A stretch of DNA of 64,000 bases from Hymenobacter terricola (lineage in GTDB: Bacteria > Bacteroidota > Bacteroidia > Cytophagales > Hymenobacteraceae), in NCBI RefSeq assembly GCF_017921975.2, contig NZ_JAGEMO020000004.1:248001-312000 (forward strand), read 5' to 3'. Below the pieces are notes generated by a model. It was given only the letters and a program-made list of their open reading frames with translations, had not been told where the DNA came from and searched no databases. Shown here one piece after another: positions 44,461 through 52,008 of the stretch (positions within the stretch are counted from its first letter, which is position 1; each line of letters starts with the position of its first letter). The position numbers and the translations under genes are program-made.

Positions 44461-45344
44461 CCCCGCCCGATACCCTGCGCCTGAACGAGTTCGGCTTCTA
44501 CGAAATCAAGGACAAGCCGACGCCCGCCGCGCTGAGCGACTACTACGCCAAACGCTACTACCAGGAAAACCTGACCACCTACCAGCCCGAGTACCCGGCC
44601 GAGGAGTTGGAGCACATCGAAGGCAAGCTGCGGCTGCGCCACTGGGTGCTGGAGCAGCTGCGCGGGGCCAGCGGCTCCGGCGCGTTTCTCGACATCGGCA
44701 GCGGCGAGGGCTGGGCCCTGGCTTACTTCCAGCGCCAGGGCTGGGACGTGCTGGGCCTGGATTTCAGCAGCTTCAGCCTCGAAAAGTTTCACCCTACGCT
44801 ACGGGACCGCCTGCGCACTGGCGACCTGTATGAGGGCGTGCAACAGCTGGCAGCCGACGGCCGGCAATTCGACGTGCTCTGGCTGGATAACGTCCTCGAA
44901 CACGTCCTTGAGCCGGCGGACCTACTACGCCTCTGCCGCACCCTCATCAAGCCCGATGGCGTGCTGGTAGTGGATGTGCCCAATGATTTTTCGGCCCTGC
45001 AGCAGCACCTGCTGGCCAGCGGCCAAATCGACCGGCCCTTCTGGGTAGTCCTGCCCGACCACCTCTCCTACTTCAACCAACCCGGCCTGCGCAACCTGGC
45101 CGCAGCCACCGGCTGGCACGTCGCAAAAATCATTGGCGACCAACCCATTGACCTCAACCTGCTGAACCCCGCCACCAACTACGTGATGGACCGCACCGCC
45201 GGCAAAGGAGCCCACCAAACCCGCCTGGCCCAGGATAATTTCCTCCTGCGCACGGCTCCCCTTCCCGCCGTGGCCGCCTACTATGAAGCCCTGGCCGGCG
45301 TTGGGCTGGGCCGCAGTATTGTTGCATTTTTGCAGCCCATTTAG
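44457..45344 (+). CDS. class I SAM-dependent methyltransferase
   Basis: 295 residues, overlapping the previous gene by 4 bp. The N-terminus (LNEFGFYEIKDKPTPAAL) is a short specificity region. The SAM motif is GAFLDIGSGEGWALAYFQ (residues ~75-93), with GWDVLGLDFSSFSLEKF and DVLWLDNVLEHVLEPADLL (motif IV and a typical DNVLEH). It resembles methyltransferases of capsule and LPS gene clusters acting on nucleotide sugars or glycans. The substrate is unknown. Confidence 0.82.
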   Translation: MTPPDTLRLNEFGFYEIKDKPTPAALSDYYAKRYYQENLTTYQPEYPAEELEHIEGKLRLRHWVLEQLRGASGSGAFLDIGSGEGWALAYFQRQGWDVLGLDFSSFSLEKFHPTLRDRLRTGDLYEGVQQLAADGRQFDVLWLDNVLEHVLEPADLLRLCRTLIKPDGVLVVDVPNDFSALQQHLLASGQIDRPFWVVLPDHLSYFNQPGLRNLAAATGWHVAKIIGDQPIDLNLLNPATNYVMDRTAGKGAHQTRLAQDNFLLRTAPLPAVAAYYEALAGVGLGRSIVAFLQPI

Positions 45345-45440
45345 TTGTCAGTTGTTCGTTGTCAGTTGTCAGGTTGTTCTGATTAAATTAAAACTGATGA
45401 AAAAACACTGACAACTAACACCAAATAACGAACAACTAAA
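45341..45440. repeat. inverted repeat element (TTAGTTGTCAGT family)
   Basis: TTAGTTGTCAGT (45341-45352) pairs with ACTGACAACTAA (45407-45418). A second nested pair (TTGTTCGTT with AACGAACAA) extends to the next start codon. The stop codon of the upstream gene (45342-45344) is in the left arm, and the element ends at the ATG at 45441. Confidence 0.6.
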
Positions 45441-46184
45441 ATGTCCTCTATTTCCGTGCTCAGCGGGGCCTCCGCGCCCGAGCAGTCGCGCCGCGAAGGC
45501 TTCGCCCAAACCCTGCGCGAGTCGCCCATTCCGAACACCGAGCTGCTCAACAATCTGGGCCTGTACCTGAACCGGCAGACGTTTTCGCGCCTGCTGTTCT
45601 TCACCGAGCTCTACCAGCAAATTATCCCGGTGCACGGCGTGGCCATGGAATTCGGCGTCCGCTGGGGCCAGAACCTGGCGCTGATGCATGCCCTGCGCGG
45701 CATCTACGAGCCGTTCAACTACAACCGCAAAATCATCGGCTTCGACACCTTCGGCGGTTTCCCGTCGGTGGATGCCAAGGACGGCGACCGGGTGAAGGCC
45801 GGCGACTACGGCGTGACGCCCGACTACCAGGCCTACCTCACCGAAATCCTGGCCCTGCACGAGGCCGACAGCCCCATTCCGCACAAGCGCAAGTTTGAGC
45901 TGGTGGCCGGCGACGCCTCCGAAACCGTGCCCCGCTACCTGCGCGACCACCCCGAAACCGTCATCGCCTTCGCCTACTTCGATTTCGACATCTACGCCCC
46001 TACCAAAGCCTGCCTCCAAGCCATCCGGCCCCGCCTCACCAAAGGCGCCATCGTGGCCTTCGATGAGCTGAACTGCCCGGAATTCCCCGGCGAAACGCTG
46101 GCGTTTGACGAGGTATTTGGCGTGGCCAACTACGCCCTGCGCCGCAGCCCGTTGAATCCGTTAATTTCGTATCTGGTGGTGTAG
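45441..46184 (+). CDS. TylF/MycF-like methyltransferase
   Basis: 247 residues. It resembles the macrocin O-methyltransferase (TylF/MycF) type: GVAMEFGVRWGQNLALM (SAM region with acidic Glu), GFDTFGGFPSVDAKDGD (the GFDTFxGFP hallmark), and AYFDFDIYAPTKACL (metal-binding Asp residues). Members methylate sugar hydroxyls, often with Mg2+. The start abuts the preceding repeat, and the stop TAG lies in the next one. It probably modifies a sugar of the same glycan. Confidence 0.75.
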   Translation: MSSISVLSGASAPEQSRREGFAQTLRESPIPNTELLNNLGLYLNRQTFSRLLFFTELYQQIIPVHGVAMEFGVRWGQNLALMHALRGIYEPFNYNRKIIGFDTFGGFPSVDAKDGDRVKAGDYGVTPDYQAYLTEILALHEADSPIPHKRKFELVAGDASETVPRYLRDHPETVIAFAYFDFDIYAPTKACLQAIRPRLTKGAIVAFDELNCPEFPGETLAFDEVFGVANYALRRSPLNPLISYLVV

Positions 46185-46264
46185 GAACGCGCCATGGCGC
46201 GTTCGGCGGCCGCGTTTATCTCCCCTTCCGTTCAACGATTGAACGCGCCATGGCGCGTTCCTAC
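46181..46264. repeat. REPIN-like element, GAACGCGCC family, copy 2
   Basis: The left arm GTAG + GAACGCGCCATGGCGCGTTC begins at 46181 and includes the stop codon of the methyltransferase gene. The right arm (46235-46264) is its inverted copy ending CTAC, 1 bp before the ATG of the next gene. It is the same family as the element at 38144-38264. Confidence 0.82.
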
Positions 46265-46265
46265 A

Positions 46266-46859
46266 ATGACTACCTACCGCTCCCTCGCCCAGTCCGAATT
46301 CCGCCACGCCGCCTACCGCCTCGTCCCCATTCGCTACGAAGACCGGGAGCCCATCCGCGCCTGGCGCAACGCCCAGCTCGAAGTACTACGCCAAGCCGAG
46401 CCCCTCACGGCAGCCCAGCAGGAAGCTTACTTCCAACGCGTCGTGATGCCGCTATTTGAGCAGGAAAAGCCCAGCCAGCTGCTTTTCTCACTCCTGCACA
46501 ATGAGGAGCTGATTGCCTACGGCGGCCTGGTACACATCTCATGGGCTGACTTGCGGGCCGAAGTTTCTTTCCTAGTCGAGCCCGAGCGGGCGGCCAATGC
46601 CGCCGCCTACCGCCAGGATTTTCTGGCGCACCTGCGGCTGCTGGGCCAGGTGGCTTTTGAGGGCCTGAAATTCAACCGCCTGTTCACCGAAACCTACGAC
46701 ATTCGCCCGGCCCACGTCGCCATTCTGGGAGAGGCCGGCTTCAAATTAGAAGGCCGGCTGCGGCAGCATGTGCGCCTGGCTCCGGATACCTTTGCCGACT
46801 CACTGATGCACGGCCAGCTGGCCGCCGACTATGCCGCAACCCTTGGAACTGCCCTTTAA
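46266..46859 (+). CDS. PseH-like GNAT N-acetyltransferase
   Basis: 197 residues from the ATG at 46266. A GNAT fold of the RimJ/RimL/PseH type: LVPIRYEDREPIRAWRNAQ (N-terminal beta/alpha), LFSLLHNEELIAYGGLVHIS (strand 4), and FNRLFTETYDIRPAHVAILGEAGFKLEGRLRQHV, which contains the acetyl-CoA side and a PseH-like C-terminus. In the Pse pathway, PseH N-acetylates the 4-amino group made by PseC. Position supports this. The start lies 1 bp after the palindromic element, leaving no room for a conventional leader. It overlaps the next gene by 29 bp. Confidence 0.75.
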   Translation: MTTYRSLAQSEFRHAAYRLVPIRYEDREPIRAWRNAQLEVLRQAEPLTAAQQEAYFQRVVMPLFEQEKPSQLLFSLLHNEELIAYGGLVHISWADLRAEVSFLVEPERAANAAAYRQDFLAHLRLLGQVAFEGLKFNRLFTETYDIRPAHVAILGEAGFKLEGRLRQHVRLAPDTFADSLMHGQLAADYAATLGTAL

Positions 46860-48807
46860 ACGAATCTTTATCAGCGGCGGGGCCGGGGTAATCGGTCAGG
46901 AAATGGTGCGCCGCCTGGCGGCGCTCAACGCGGACATTCAGGTGCTGGCGGGCGATTTGAAGCCGCGCCCGGCTGACTTCCCGGCCCGGTTCCAGTACCG
47001 CCAGGGCGATTTGAACTTCCTCACCGAACAGGAAATCGGCGTTTTTGCGCCCGATTTGTTCATTCACCTCGCCGCCACCTTCGAGCGCTCCACCGAAACC
47101 TACGGCTTCTGGGAGGAGAATTTCCGGCACAACGTGCAGCTCAGCCACCACCTCATGACGGTGCAAAAGGACCTGCCCTCGCTGCGCCGCGTGGTGTTCG
47201 CCTCCAGCTACCTCATCTACGCCCCGGCCCTCTACACCTTTGCCGAAGTGCCCGCCCAGGCCACCAGCCTGCGCGAAACCGACCCCATCCTGCCCCGCAA
47301 CCTGACGGGCATGGCCAAGCTGGCCCACGAAATCGAGCTGCGCTTCCTCCAAACCTTTCGGGCCGAACAGTTTAGCACCGCCATCCCGCGCATCTACCGG
47401 GGCTACGGCCGCAACGGGCGCGACATCACCTCGCGCTGGGTGCGGGCGCTGCTGGCCGGCGAGGAAATCACGGTGTATGGCGCCGAATCGTTTTTCGACT
47501 ACCTCTACGCCGCCGACACGGCCGAGGGCCTGCTCCGCCTCGCCGCCGCCGAAACCGTCACCGGCACCATCAACCTGGGCACCGGCCGCGCCCGCCGCGT
47601 GGCCGAGGTAGTGGATGTGCTGAAGCAGAACTTCCCGGAAATGCGGGCAAAGTACGTGGCTTCCGACATTCCCTTCGAAGCCTCGCAGGCCGACATGACC
47701 TTGTGGCGCAGCCAGATTGACTGGCTGCCGGCCACCACGCTGGAAGCGGCCATCCCCGAAATCATTGCCTTCGAGCGGGCCCGCCAAGGGGCGGTCGAAG
47801 CGCTGGAAGCAAAGGCTTCGGGCAATGTTCTCATCAGCAGCATTTCGGCCAAAGTGCCGCTGGCTGAAGCCGTAAAAAATGCCGCCACGCGTTTCAATGC
47901 CACTATGCAAGTGGTGGGCGGCGACCTCAATCCGCAGGCGCTGGCCTTCCACTACACCGACGCGCATTGGGTCACGCCGCTCACGAACGACGACAACCTG
48001 GCGGCCATCATCCAGCATTGCCAGGCGCAGGGCATCACGCGCATCATCCCGACCCGCGACGGCGAGCTGGCCTTTTGGGCGCGGCACCGTGCCGCCCTGG
48101 CAGAGGCCGGCATTGCCGTGCTGGTGAGCGCGCCCGCCGCCGTACAGCGCTGCCTTGACAAGCTGGAATTCAGCACCTTCGGCCAGCAAAATGGGCTACC
48201 CATTATCCCCACCAGCCTGCGCATCGACGCCCTGGCCGCCGACAACGCCCCGCTGCCCGCCAGCGCCGCCTTCGTGGTGAAGGAGCGCTACGGGGCCGGC
48301 TCGCTCAGCCTGGGCCTCAACCTGCCCTACGCCGCCGCCGTGGCCCACGCCCAAACGCTGACTGAACCCATCTTCCAGCCCTTCATTCAGGGCCGCGAAA
48401 TCAGTGTGGATGGCTACGTGAGCCACGCCGGCCAGGTGCACGGCCTCGTGGCCCGCACTCGCGATGTGGTGGTGCGCGGCGAGTCGCAGGTGACGACGAC
48501 CTTCCACGACCCGGCCCTGCTGGCGCGCCTCACCCCCATCGTGGAGAAGCTGGGCCTCTACGGCCCCTTCGTGCTGCAAGCCCTACTGACCGACGATGGC
48601 GGCCTGCACCTCATCGAGTGCAACTGCCGCTTCGGCGGGGCCTCCACGTTGGGCATCGCTGCGGGGGTGGATTCGTTTTTCTGGTTTTTGCAGGAAGCCG
48701 CCGGGGCCGATTTGAGTTCGTTTCCGTTTCGGCCATCACCGGTTCCATTGCGCCAGGTGCGGGCGGCGGCCGATGTGGTAACATCTTTACTGAGGAATGA
48801 AGAATGA
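46831..48807 (+). CDS. SDR (epimerase-like)-ATP-grasp fusion protein
   Basis: 658 residues. Residues ~8-315 are an extended SDR: FISGGAGVIGQEMV (NAD site) and VVFASSYLIYAP. However, the Y-x3-K active-site position reads TGMAK (LTGMAKLAHE), so the catalytic Tyr is replaced by Thr. Residues ~330-655 are an ATP-grasp domain of carbamoyl-phosphate-synthase type, with VVKERYGAGSLSLG, FIQGREISVDGYV and HLIECNCRFGG. ATP-grasp enzymes join an acyl group and an amine through an acyl phosphate. It lies between the PseH-like gene and the HAD gene, in the Pse cluster. The last residues are encoded by a palindromic element. Confidence 0.82.
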   Translation: MPQPLELPFKRIFISGGAGVIGQEMVRRLAALNADIQVLAGDLKPRPADFPARFQYRQGDLNFLTEQEIGVFAPDLFIHLAATFERSTETYGFWEENFRHNVQLSHHLMTVQKDLPSLRRVVFASSYLIYAPALYTFAEVPAQATSLRETDPILPRNLTGMAKLAHEIELRFLQTFRAEQFSTAIPRIYRGYGRNGRDITSRWVRALLAGEEITVYGAESFFDYLYAADTAEGLLRLAAAETVTGTINLGTGRARRVAEVVDVLKQNFPEMRAKYVASDIPFEASQADMTLWRSQIDWLPATTLEAAIPEIIAFERARQGAVEALEAKASGNVLISSISAKVPLAEAVKNAATRFNATMQVVGGDLNPQALAFHYTDAHWVTPLTNDDNLAAIIQHCQAQGITRIIPTRDGELAFWARHRAALAEAGIAVLVSAPAAVQRCLDKLEFSTFGQQNGLPIIPTSLRIDALAADNAPLPASAAFVVKERYGAGSLSLGLNLPYAAAVAHAQTLTEPIFQPFIQGREISVDGYVSHAGQVHGLVARTRDVVVRGESQVTTTFHDPALLARLTPIVEKLGLYGPFVLQALLTDDGGLHLIECNCRFGGASTLGIAAGVDSFFWFLQEAAGADLSSFPFRPSPVPLRQVRAAADVVTSLLRNEE

Positions 48808-48862
48808 GGAATGAGGAATTAACCCAGCCGGAATTCTTCATTCCTCATTCTTCATTCCTCAG
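48790..48862. repeat. palindromic element (GAGGAATGAAGAATGAGG family) inside coding DNA
   Basis: Perfect 23-bp arms at 48790-48812 and 48840-48862. The left arm carries the last codons and TGA of the fusion gene and the ATG of the HAD gene. The rest supplies the HAD protein's N-terminal 20 residues. Confidence 0.85.
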
Positions 48863-49511
48863 TAAGCGCAGCGTCCTCGTTTTCGACCTTGATGATACGC
48901 TCTACCCCGAGCTGAGCTACGTGCACAGCGGCTTCCGGGCGGTAGCGACATTTCTAAGTCCGCTGCTGGGGGTGTCTTCAGAAGCTTTAGCGGCTGGCAT
49001 GATTGCCGAGGAAGCTGCCCAGGGCCGGGGGCAAGTATTTGATAATGTGCTGCGCCAACACGGCCGCTGGAGCAAGGCGCTGGTGATGGCTTGCCTGCGC
49101 ACCTATCGTCAGCACAAGCCAGAGCTGGCCTTATACCCGGATGCGGAGCGCTGCCTCACGCGCTTTGCCGATTGGCCACTCTACATCGTCACCGACGGCC
49201 ACAAGGAAGTGCAGGCCCGCAAGGTGGCGGCGCTGAACCTGGCCGGCCGGGTGCGCCACGCCTATCTCACCAACCGCTACGGCCGCCACCGCGCCAAGCC
49301 CGACCCGCACGTATTTCAGCTGATTTGTCGGCGCGAGGGCGTGACACCCGGCGAGGTGACCTATGTGGGCGACAACGTACGCAAGGATTTTGTGGGCATT
49401 AAGCCGCTGGGATTTAAGACCGTGCGGATTCTGCGGGGAAACTACGCGCATCTGGAAGCCGATGCGGCACACGCGGCAGATAGGAGCATTTACACGCTGG
49501 ATGAGCTGTAG
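48804..49511 (+). CDS. HAD-family phosphatase
   Basis: 235 residues; ATG at 48804 overlapping the previous stop (ATGA). VLVFDLDDTLYPELSYVHSG is HAD motif I with both nucleophile and acid Asp. YIVTDGHKEVQARK is motif II (Thr). RAKPDPHVF (motif III Lys) and YVGDNVRKDFVG (motif IV Asp) follow. The cap is of the small helical type (YjjG/Neu5Ac-9-P phosphatase-like). The first 20 residues derive from repeat DNA and no family-like start exists inside the domain. The context suggests a sugar-phosphate phosphatase in the nonulosonate route. The stop is within the next palindrome. Confidence 0.85.
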   Translation: MRNEELTQPEFFIPHSSFLSKRSVLVFDLDDTLYPELSYVHSGFRAVATFLSPLLGVSSEALAAGMIAEEAAQGRGQVFDNVLRQHGRWSKALVMACLRTYRQHKPELALYPDAERCLTRFADWPLYIVTDGHKEVQARKVAALNLAGRVRHAYLTNRYGRHRAKPDPHVFQLICRREGVTPGEVTYVGDNVRKDFVGIKPLGFKTVRILRGNYAHLEADAAHAADRSIYTLDEL

Positions 49512-49592
49512 CGCGAAGTAGCGCGGACTTTGTAGTCCGCGAATCAGGCCGTTGAAGTCGCGGACTACAAAGTCCGCGCTACTTCGCGCTAC
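49508..49592. repeat. REPIN-like element, GTAGCGCGGACT family
   Basis: Arms 49509-49541 and 49559-49591 are perfect 33-bp inverted copies. Inside each, GTAG is followed by the hairpin CGCGGACTTTGTAGTCCGCG. The HAD stop codon (49509-49511) is in the left arm. Confidence 0.85.
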
Positions 49593-49601
49593 TGCCTCGC
49601 G

Positions 49602-49609
49602 TACCTTTG
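49602..49609 (+). promoter_or_regulatory. -7 box TACCTTTG for pseI
   Basis: An exact TAnnTTTG match 26 bp before the pseI ATG and 10 bp beyond the palindromic element. It suggests pseI and the genes after it can be transcribed separately. Confidence 0.55.
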
Positions 49610-49635
49610 CGCTTCCGATTCGCACTTATAAAATC

Positions 49636-50679
49636 ATGACCGAAATCACCATCGGTGGCCGTCCGGTTGGCCCCGCGCACAAGCCGTTTATCATCGCCGA
49701 AATGTCGGGCAACCACAACCAGAGCCTCGACCGTGCCCTGGCCCTTGTGGATGCCGCCGCCGCTGCCGGCGTCGACGCCCTTAAACTCCAGACCTATACC
49801 GCCGACACCATCACGATGGACACCGGCTTTGCCATCGACGAGGAAGGTCAGTCGCTTTGGGAGGGCAAGAACCTGTACAAGCTTTACGAGGAAGCGCACA
49901 CGCCCTGGGAGTGGCACGCCGAGCTGTTTGCCCGCGCCCGGCAGCACGGCATGCTGGCTTTCAGCTCGCCCTTTGACGAGACGGCGGTGGATTTTCTGGA
50001 GTCGCTGGACGTGCCGGCCTATAAAATTGCTTCCTTCGAAAACGCCCACTGGCCGCTGCTGCGCAAAGTAGCCGCCACTGGCAAGCCCGTGATTGTGAGC
50101 ACCGGCGCCGCTACTCTGGCCGAGATTGACGACGCCGTGCGGGTGCTGCGCGAAGCCGGCTGCCGCGAGCTGGTGCTGCTGAAATGCACCAGCACCTACC
50201 CCGCCTCGCCGGCCAACACCAACCTGCGCACCATCCCGGTGCTGGCCGAAACCTTCGGCTGCCCCATCGGCCTGAGCGACCACACCATGGGCGTGGGCGC
50301 GAGCGTGGCCGCCGTGGCCCTGGGCGCCTGCGTCATCGAAAAACACTTCACCCTGAGCCGCGCCGAGGGCGGCGTGGACTCCGCCTTCTCGTTGGAGCCG
50401 CATGAGCTGAAAAGGTTGGTGGAGGAAACCGAGCGCGCCCACCAGGCGCTGGGCACCGTGCAGCTCTGCATCCAGACCGGCGAAGAAAAAAGCCGCCTCT
50501 ACAAGCGCAGTATTTACGTCTCGAAGCCCATTGCGGCGGGCGAGGAATTCACGACCGACAACCTGAAAATCATTCGCCCCGGCGACGGCCTCTGGCCCCG
50601 GCACTGGGACGTGGTGCTGGGCCGCAAGGCGGTTAAAGACCTGAAACCGGGTACCCCGCTGACGTGGGAGGCGCTGTAA
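49636..50679 (+). CDS. pseI: pseudaminic acid synthase, PseI
   Basis: 347 residues from the ATG at 49636. A NeuB-family synthase: PFIIAEMSGNHNQSLDRAL (typical of PseI), DALKLQTYTADTIT, KIASFENAHWPLL, KCTSTYPASPANTNL, and GLSDHTMGVGASV. A C-terminal SAF/antifreeze-like domain (RSIYVSKPIAAGEEF...GRKAVKDLKPGTPLTW) follows. It condenses phosphoenolpyruvate with the 2,4-diacetamido-trideoxy-altrose to make pseudaminic acid. The next gene starts within its stop (TAATG), so the two are coupled. This is the diagnostic gene of the cluster. Confidence 0.94.
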   Translation: MTEITIGGRPVGPAHKPFIIAEMSGNHNQSLDRALALVDAAAAAGVDALKLQTYTADTITMDTGFAIDEEGQSLWEGKNLYKLYEEAHTPWEWHAELFARARQHGMLAFSSPFDETAVDFLESLDVPAYKIASFENAHWPLLRKVAATGKPVIVSTGAATLAEIDDAVRVLREAGCRELVLLKCTSTYPASPANTNLRTIPVLAETFGCPIGLSDHTMGVGASVAAVALGACVIEKHFTLSRAEGGVDSAFSLEPHELKRLVEETERAHQALGTVQLCIQTGEEKSRLYKRSIYVSKPIAAGEEFTTDNLKIIRPGDGLWPRHWDVVLGRKAVKDLKPGTPLTWEAL

Positions 50680-51986
50680 TGCCACCGCGCACCCTGCCGC
50701 TAATTCCCCGCCTGCGCGACATTTTGCAGCTGCGCTTCACGGCCATATTCGCGGCGTTGCCAGCAGCGGCGTTGGCCGATATTTCGCCGGCCAACCCGCT
50801 GAAACGGCTGGCGCGGGTGCTGGGCTACGCGGGCCTGCGGCTGATGGGCAACGCCTTTAAGCCGATAAAAAACCGCGAGGACCTGCGCGGCAAAGTGTGG
50901 CTTTACGTGGTAAGCGCCAATAATTACGACGCGCTGGAATTCCTTCAGCAAGCCCGAACGGACGCCGTGCTGGTGGCGGGGCAGGCCAAGAATATCGGGC
51001 GCTACAATGCGGCGGTGAACCGGCTTTCGCTGCGCCGCAAGCTGCTGTATTACTGGCAATTTCCGCTGGCGTTTTTCGGCCTTCTGAAAACGGATGGCGG
51101 CCGGGCCTGGCGCTTTTTTGATTTCATTTTCTACGCCATTGGCTACTACGAAGTGTACCGGCGGGCTCTGCGTCACTACCGGCCGCGGGCCGTCGTTTTT
51201 TCCAACGACCACAACGACGATACCCGCTCCCTGCTCCTGGCCTGCCGCGCCGAGGGCGTGCCCACGGCCTACGTGCAGCACGCCAGCGTGAGCGCCAACT
51301 TCCCACCCCTGGGCTTCGATTTGAGCCTGCTGGAAGGCCAGGATGCGCTGGACAAGTACCGCCTTTGCGGCCCCGTGCAGGGAAAGGTAGAATTGGTGGG
51401 CATGCCCAAAGCCGACACTTACCTCAACCAGAAAAACACTGAGCCTGCCGTGCGCCGCGTGGGCATTGCCTGCAACATTCACGACCCCATGCCGGCCCTG
51501 GTCGAAACACTGGTGTACTTGCTGCGTGAGCTGCCAGAGTTGACGTTCACCCTGCGGCCCCATCCCAGCGACGGGCGCGACTTCGAGCCGCTGCGGCAGC
51601 GGCTGCCGGCCCTGCAATGGTCGAGCGCCCGGCAGGAAAACGTGTTCGATTTCCTGCTGCGGCAAGATGCGCTGGTGGCCGCTGACACGTCCACCCACCT
51701 CGAAGCCACGCTGCTGAACGTGGCCAGCATCTACTACCGTTTCGGCACCAACCCACTCACAAACGACTACTACGGCTACGCGGCCCGCGGCTTGGTTGCA
51801 CGGGCCGACACGCCGGCAGACCTCGCCGCCGCGCTACGCCGCTACGCCCAATCCAAGCCCGCTGACTTATACCGCCGAGCGGCCTACTACAACGCCACCC
51901 TGGGCACGCCCGCTGAAGGCCGGAGCCAGCCCCGCACCGTTGCGCTGCTGAACGAATGGCTCAACAAAGCCGCGGCAACTGCCTGA
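50679..51986 (+). CDS. GT-B-type glycosyltransferase, candidate nonulosonate transferase
   Basis: 435 residues from the ATG at 50679. It has a Rossmann-like first domain and a second domain with AYVQHASVSANFPPLGFDL, FTLRPHPSDGRDFEPL and ADTSTHLEATLLN. These resemble the CDP-glycerol transferase, KpsC and polysialyltransferase group of GT-B enzymes (HP and S/T-H motifs). Its coupling to pseI and place before a flippase make it a good candidate to transfer the CMP-activated sugar. This role is inferred. Confidence 0.6.
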   Translation: MPPRTLPLIPRLRDILQLRFTAIFAALPAAALADISPANPLKRLARVLGYAGLRLMGNAFKPIKNREDLRGKVWLYVVSANNYDALEFLQQARTDAVLVAGQAKNIGRYNAAVNRLSLRRKLLYYWQFPLAFFGLLKTDGGRAWRFFDFIFYAIGYYEVYRRALRHYRPRAVVFSNDHNDDTRSLLLACRAEGVPTAYVQHASVSANFPPLGFDLSLLEGQDALDKYRLCGPVQGKVELVGMPKADTYLNQKNTEPAVRRVGIACNIHDPMPALVETLVYLLRELPELTFTLRPHPSDGRDFEPLRQRLPALQWSSARQENVFDFLLRQDALVAADTSTHLEATLLNVASIYYRFGTNPLTNDYYGYAARGLVARADTPADLAAALRRYAQSKPADLYRRAAYYNATLGTPAEGRSQPRTVALLNEWLNKAAATA

Positions 51987-51994
51987 TAGGCGTG

Positions 51995-52002
51995 TACTTT
52001 TG
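51995..52002 (+). promoter_or_regulatory. -7 box TACTTTTG directly upstream of the deacetylase gene
   Basis: An exact TAnnTTTG match with 6 bp to the ATG at 52009, the same spacing as at pseC. It suggests a leaderless message. Confidence 0.5.
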
Positions 52003-52008
52003 AACCCA

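Noticed and set aside
50679..51986. Considered as the missing PseG hydrolase
   Set aside because: It lacks the PseG N-terminal motif with the Gly-His-Arg pattern and looks like a transferase of the CDP-glycerol/polysialyltransferase type.
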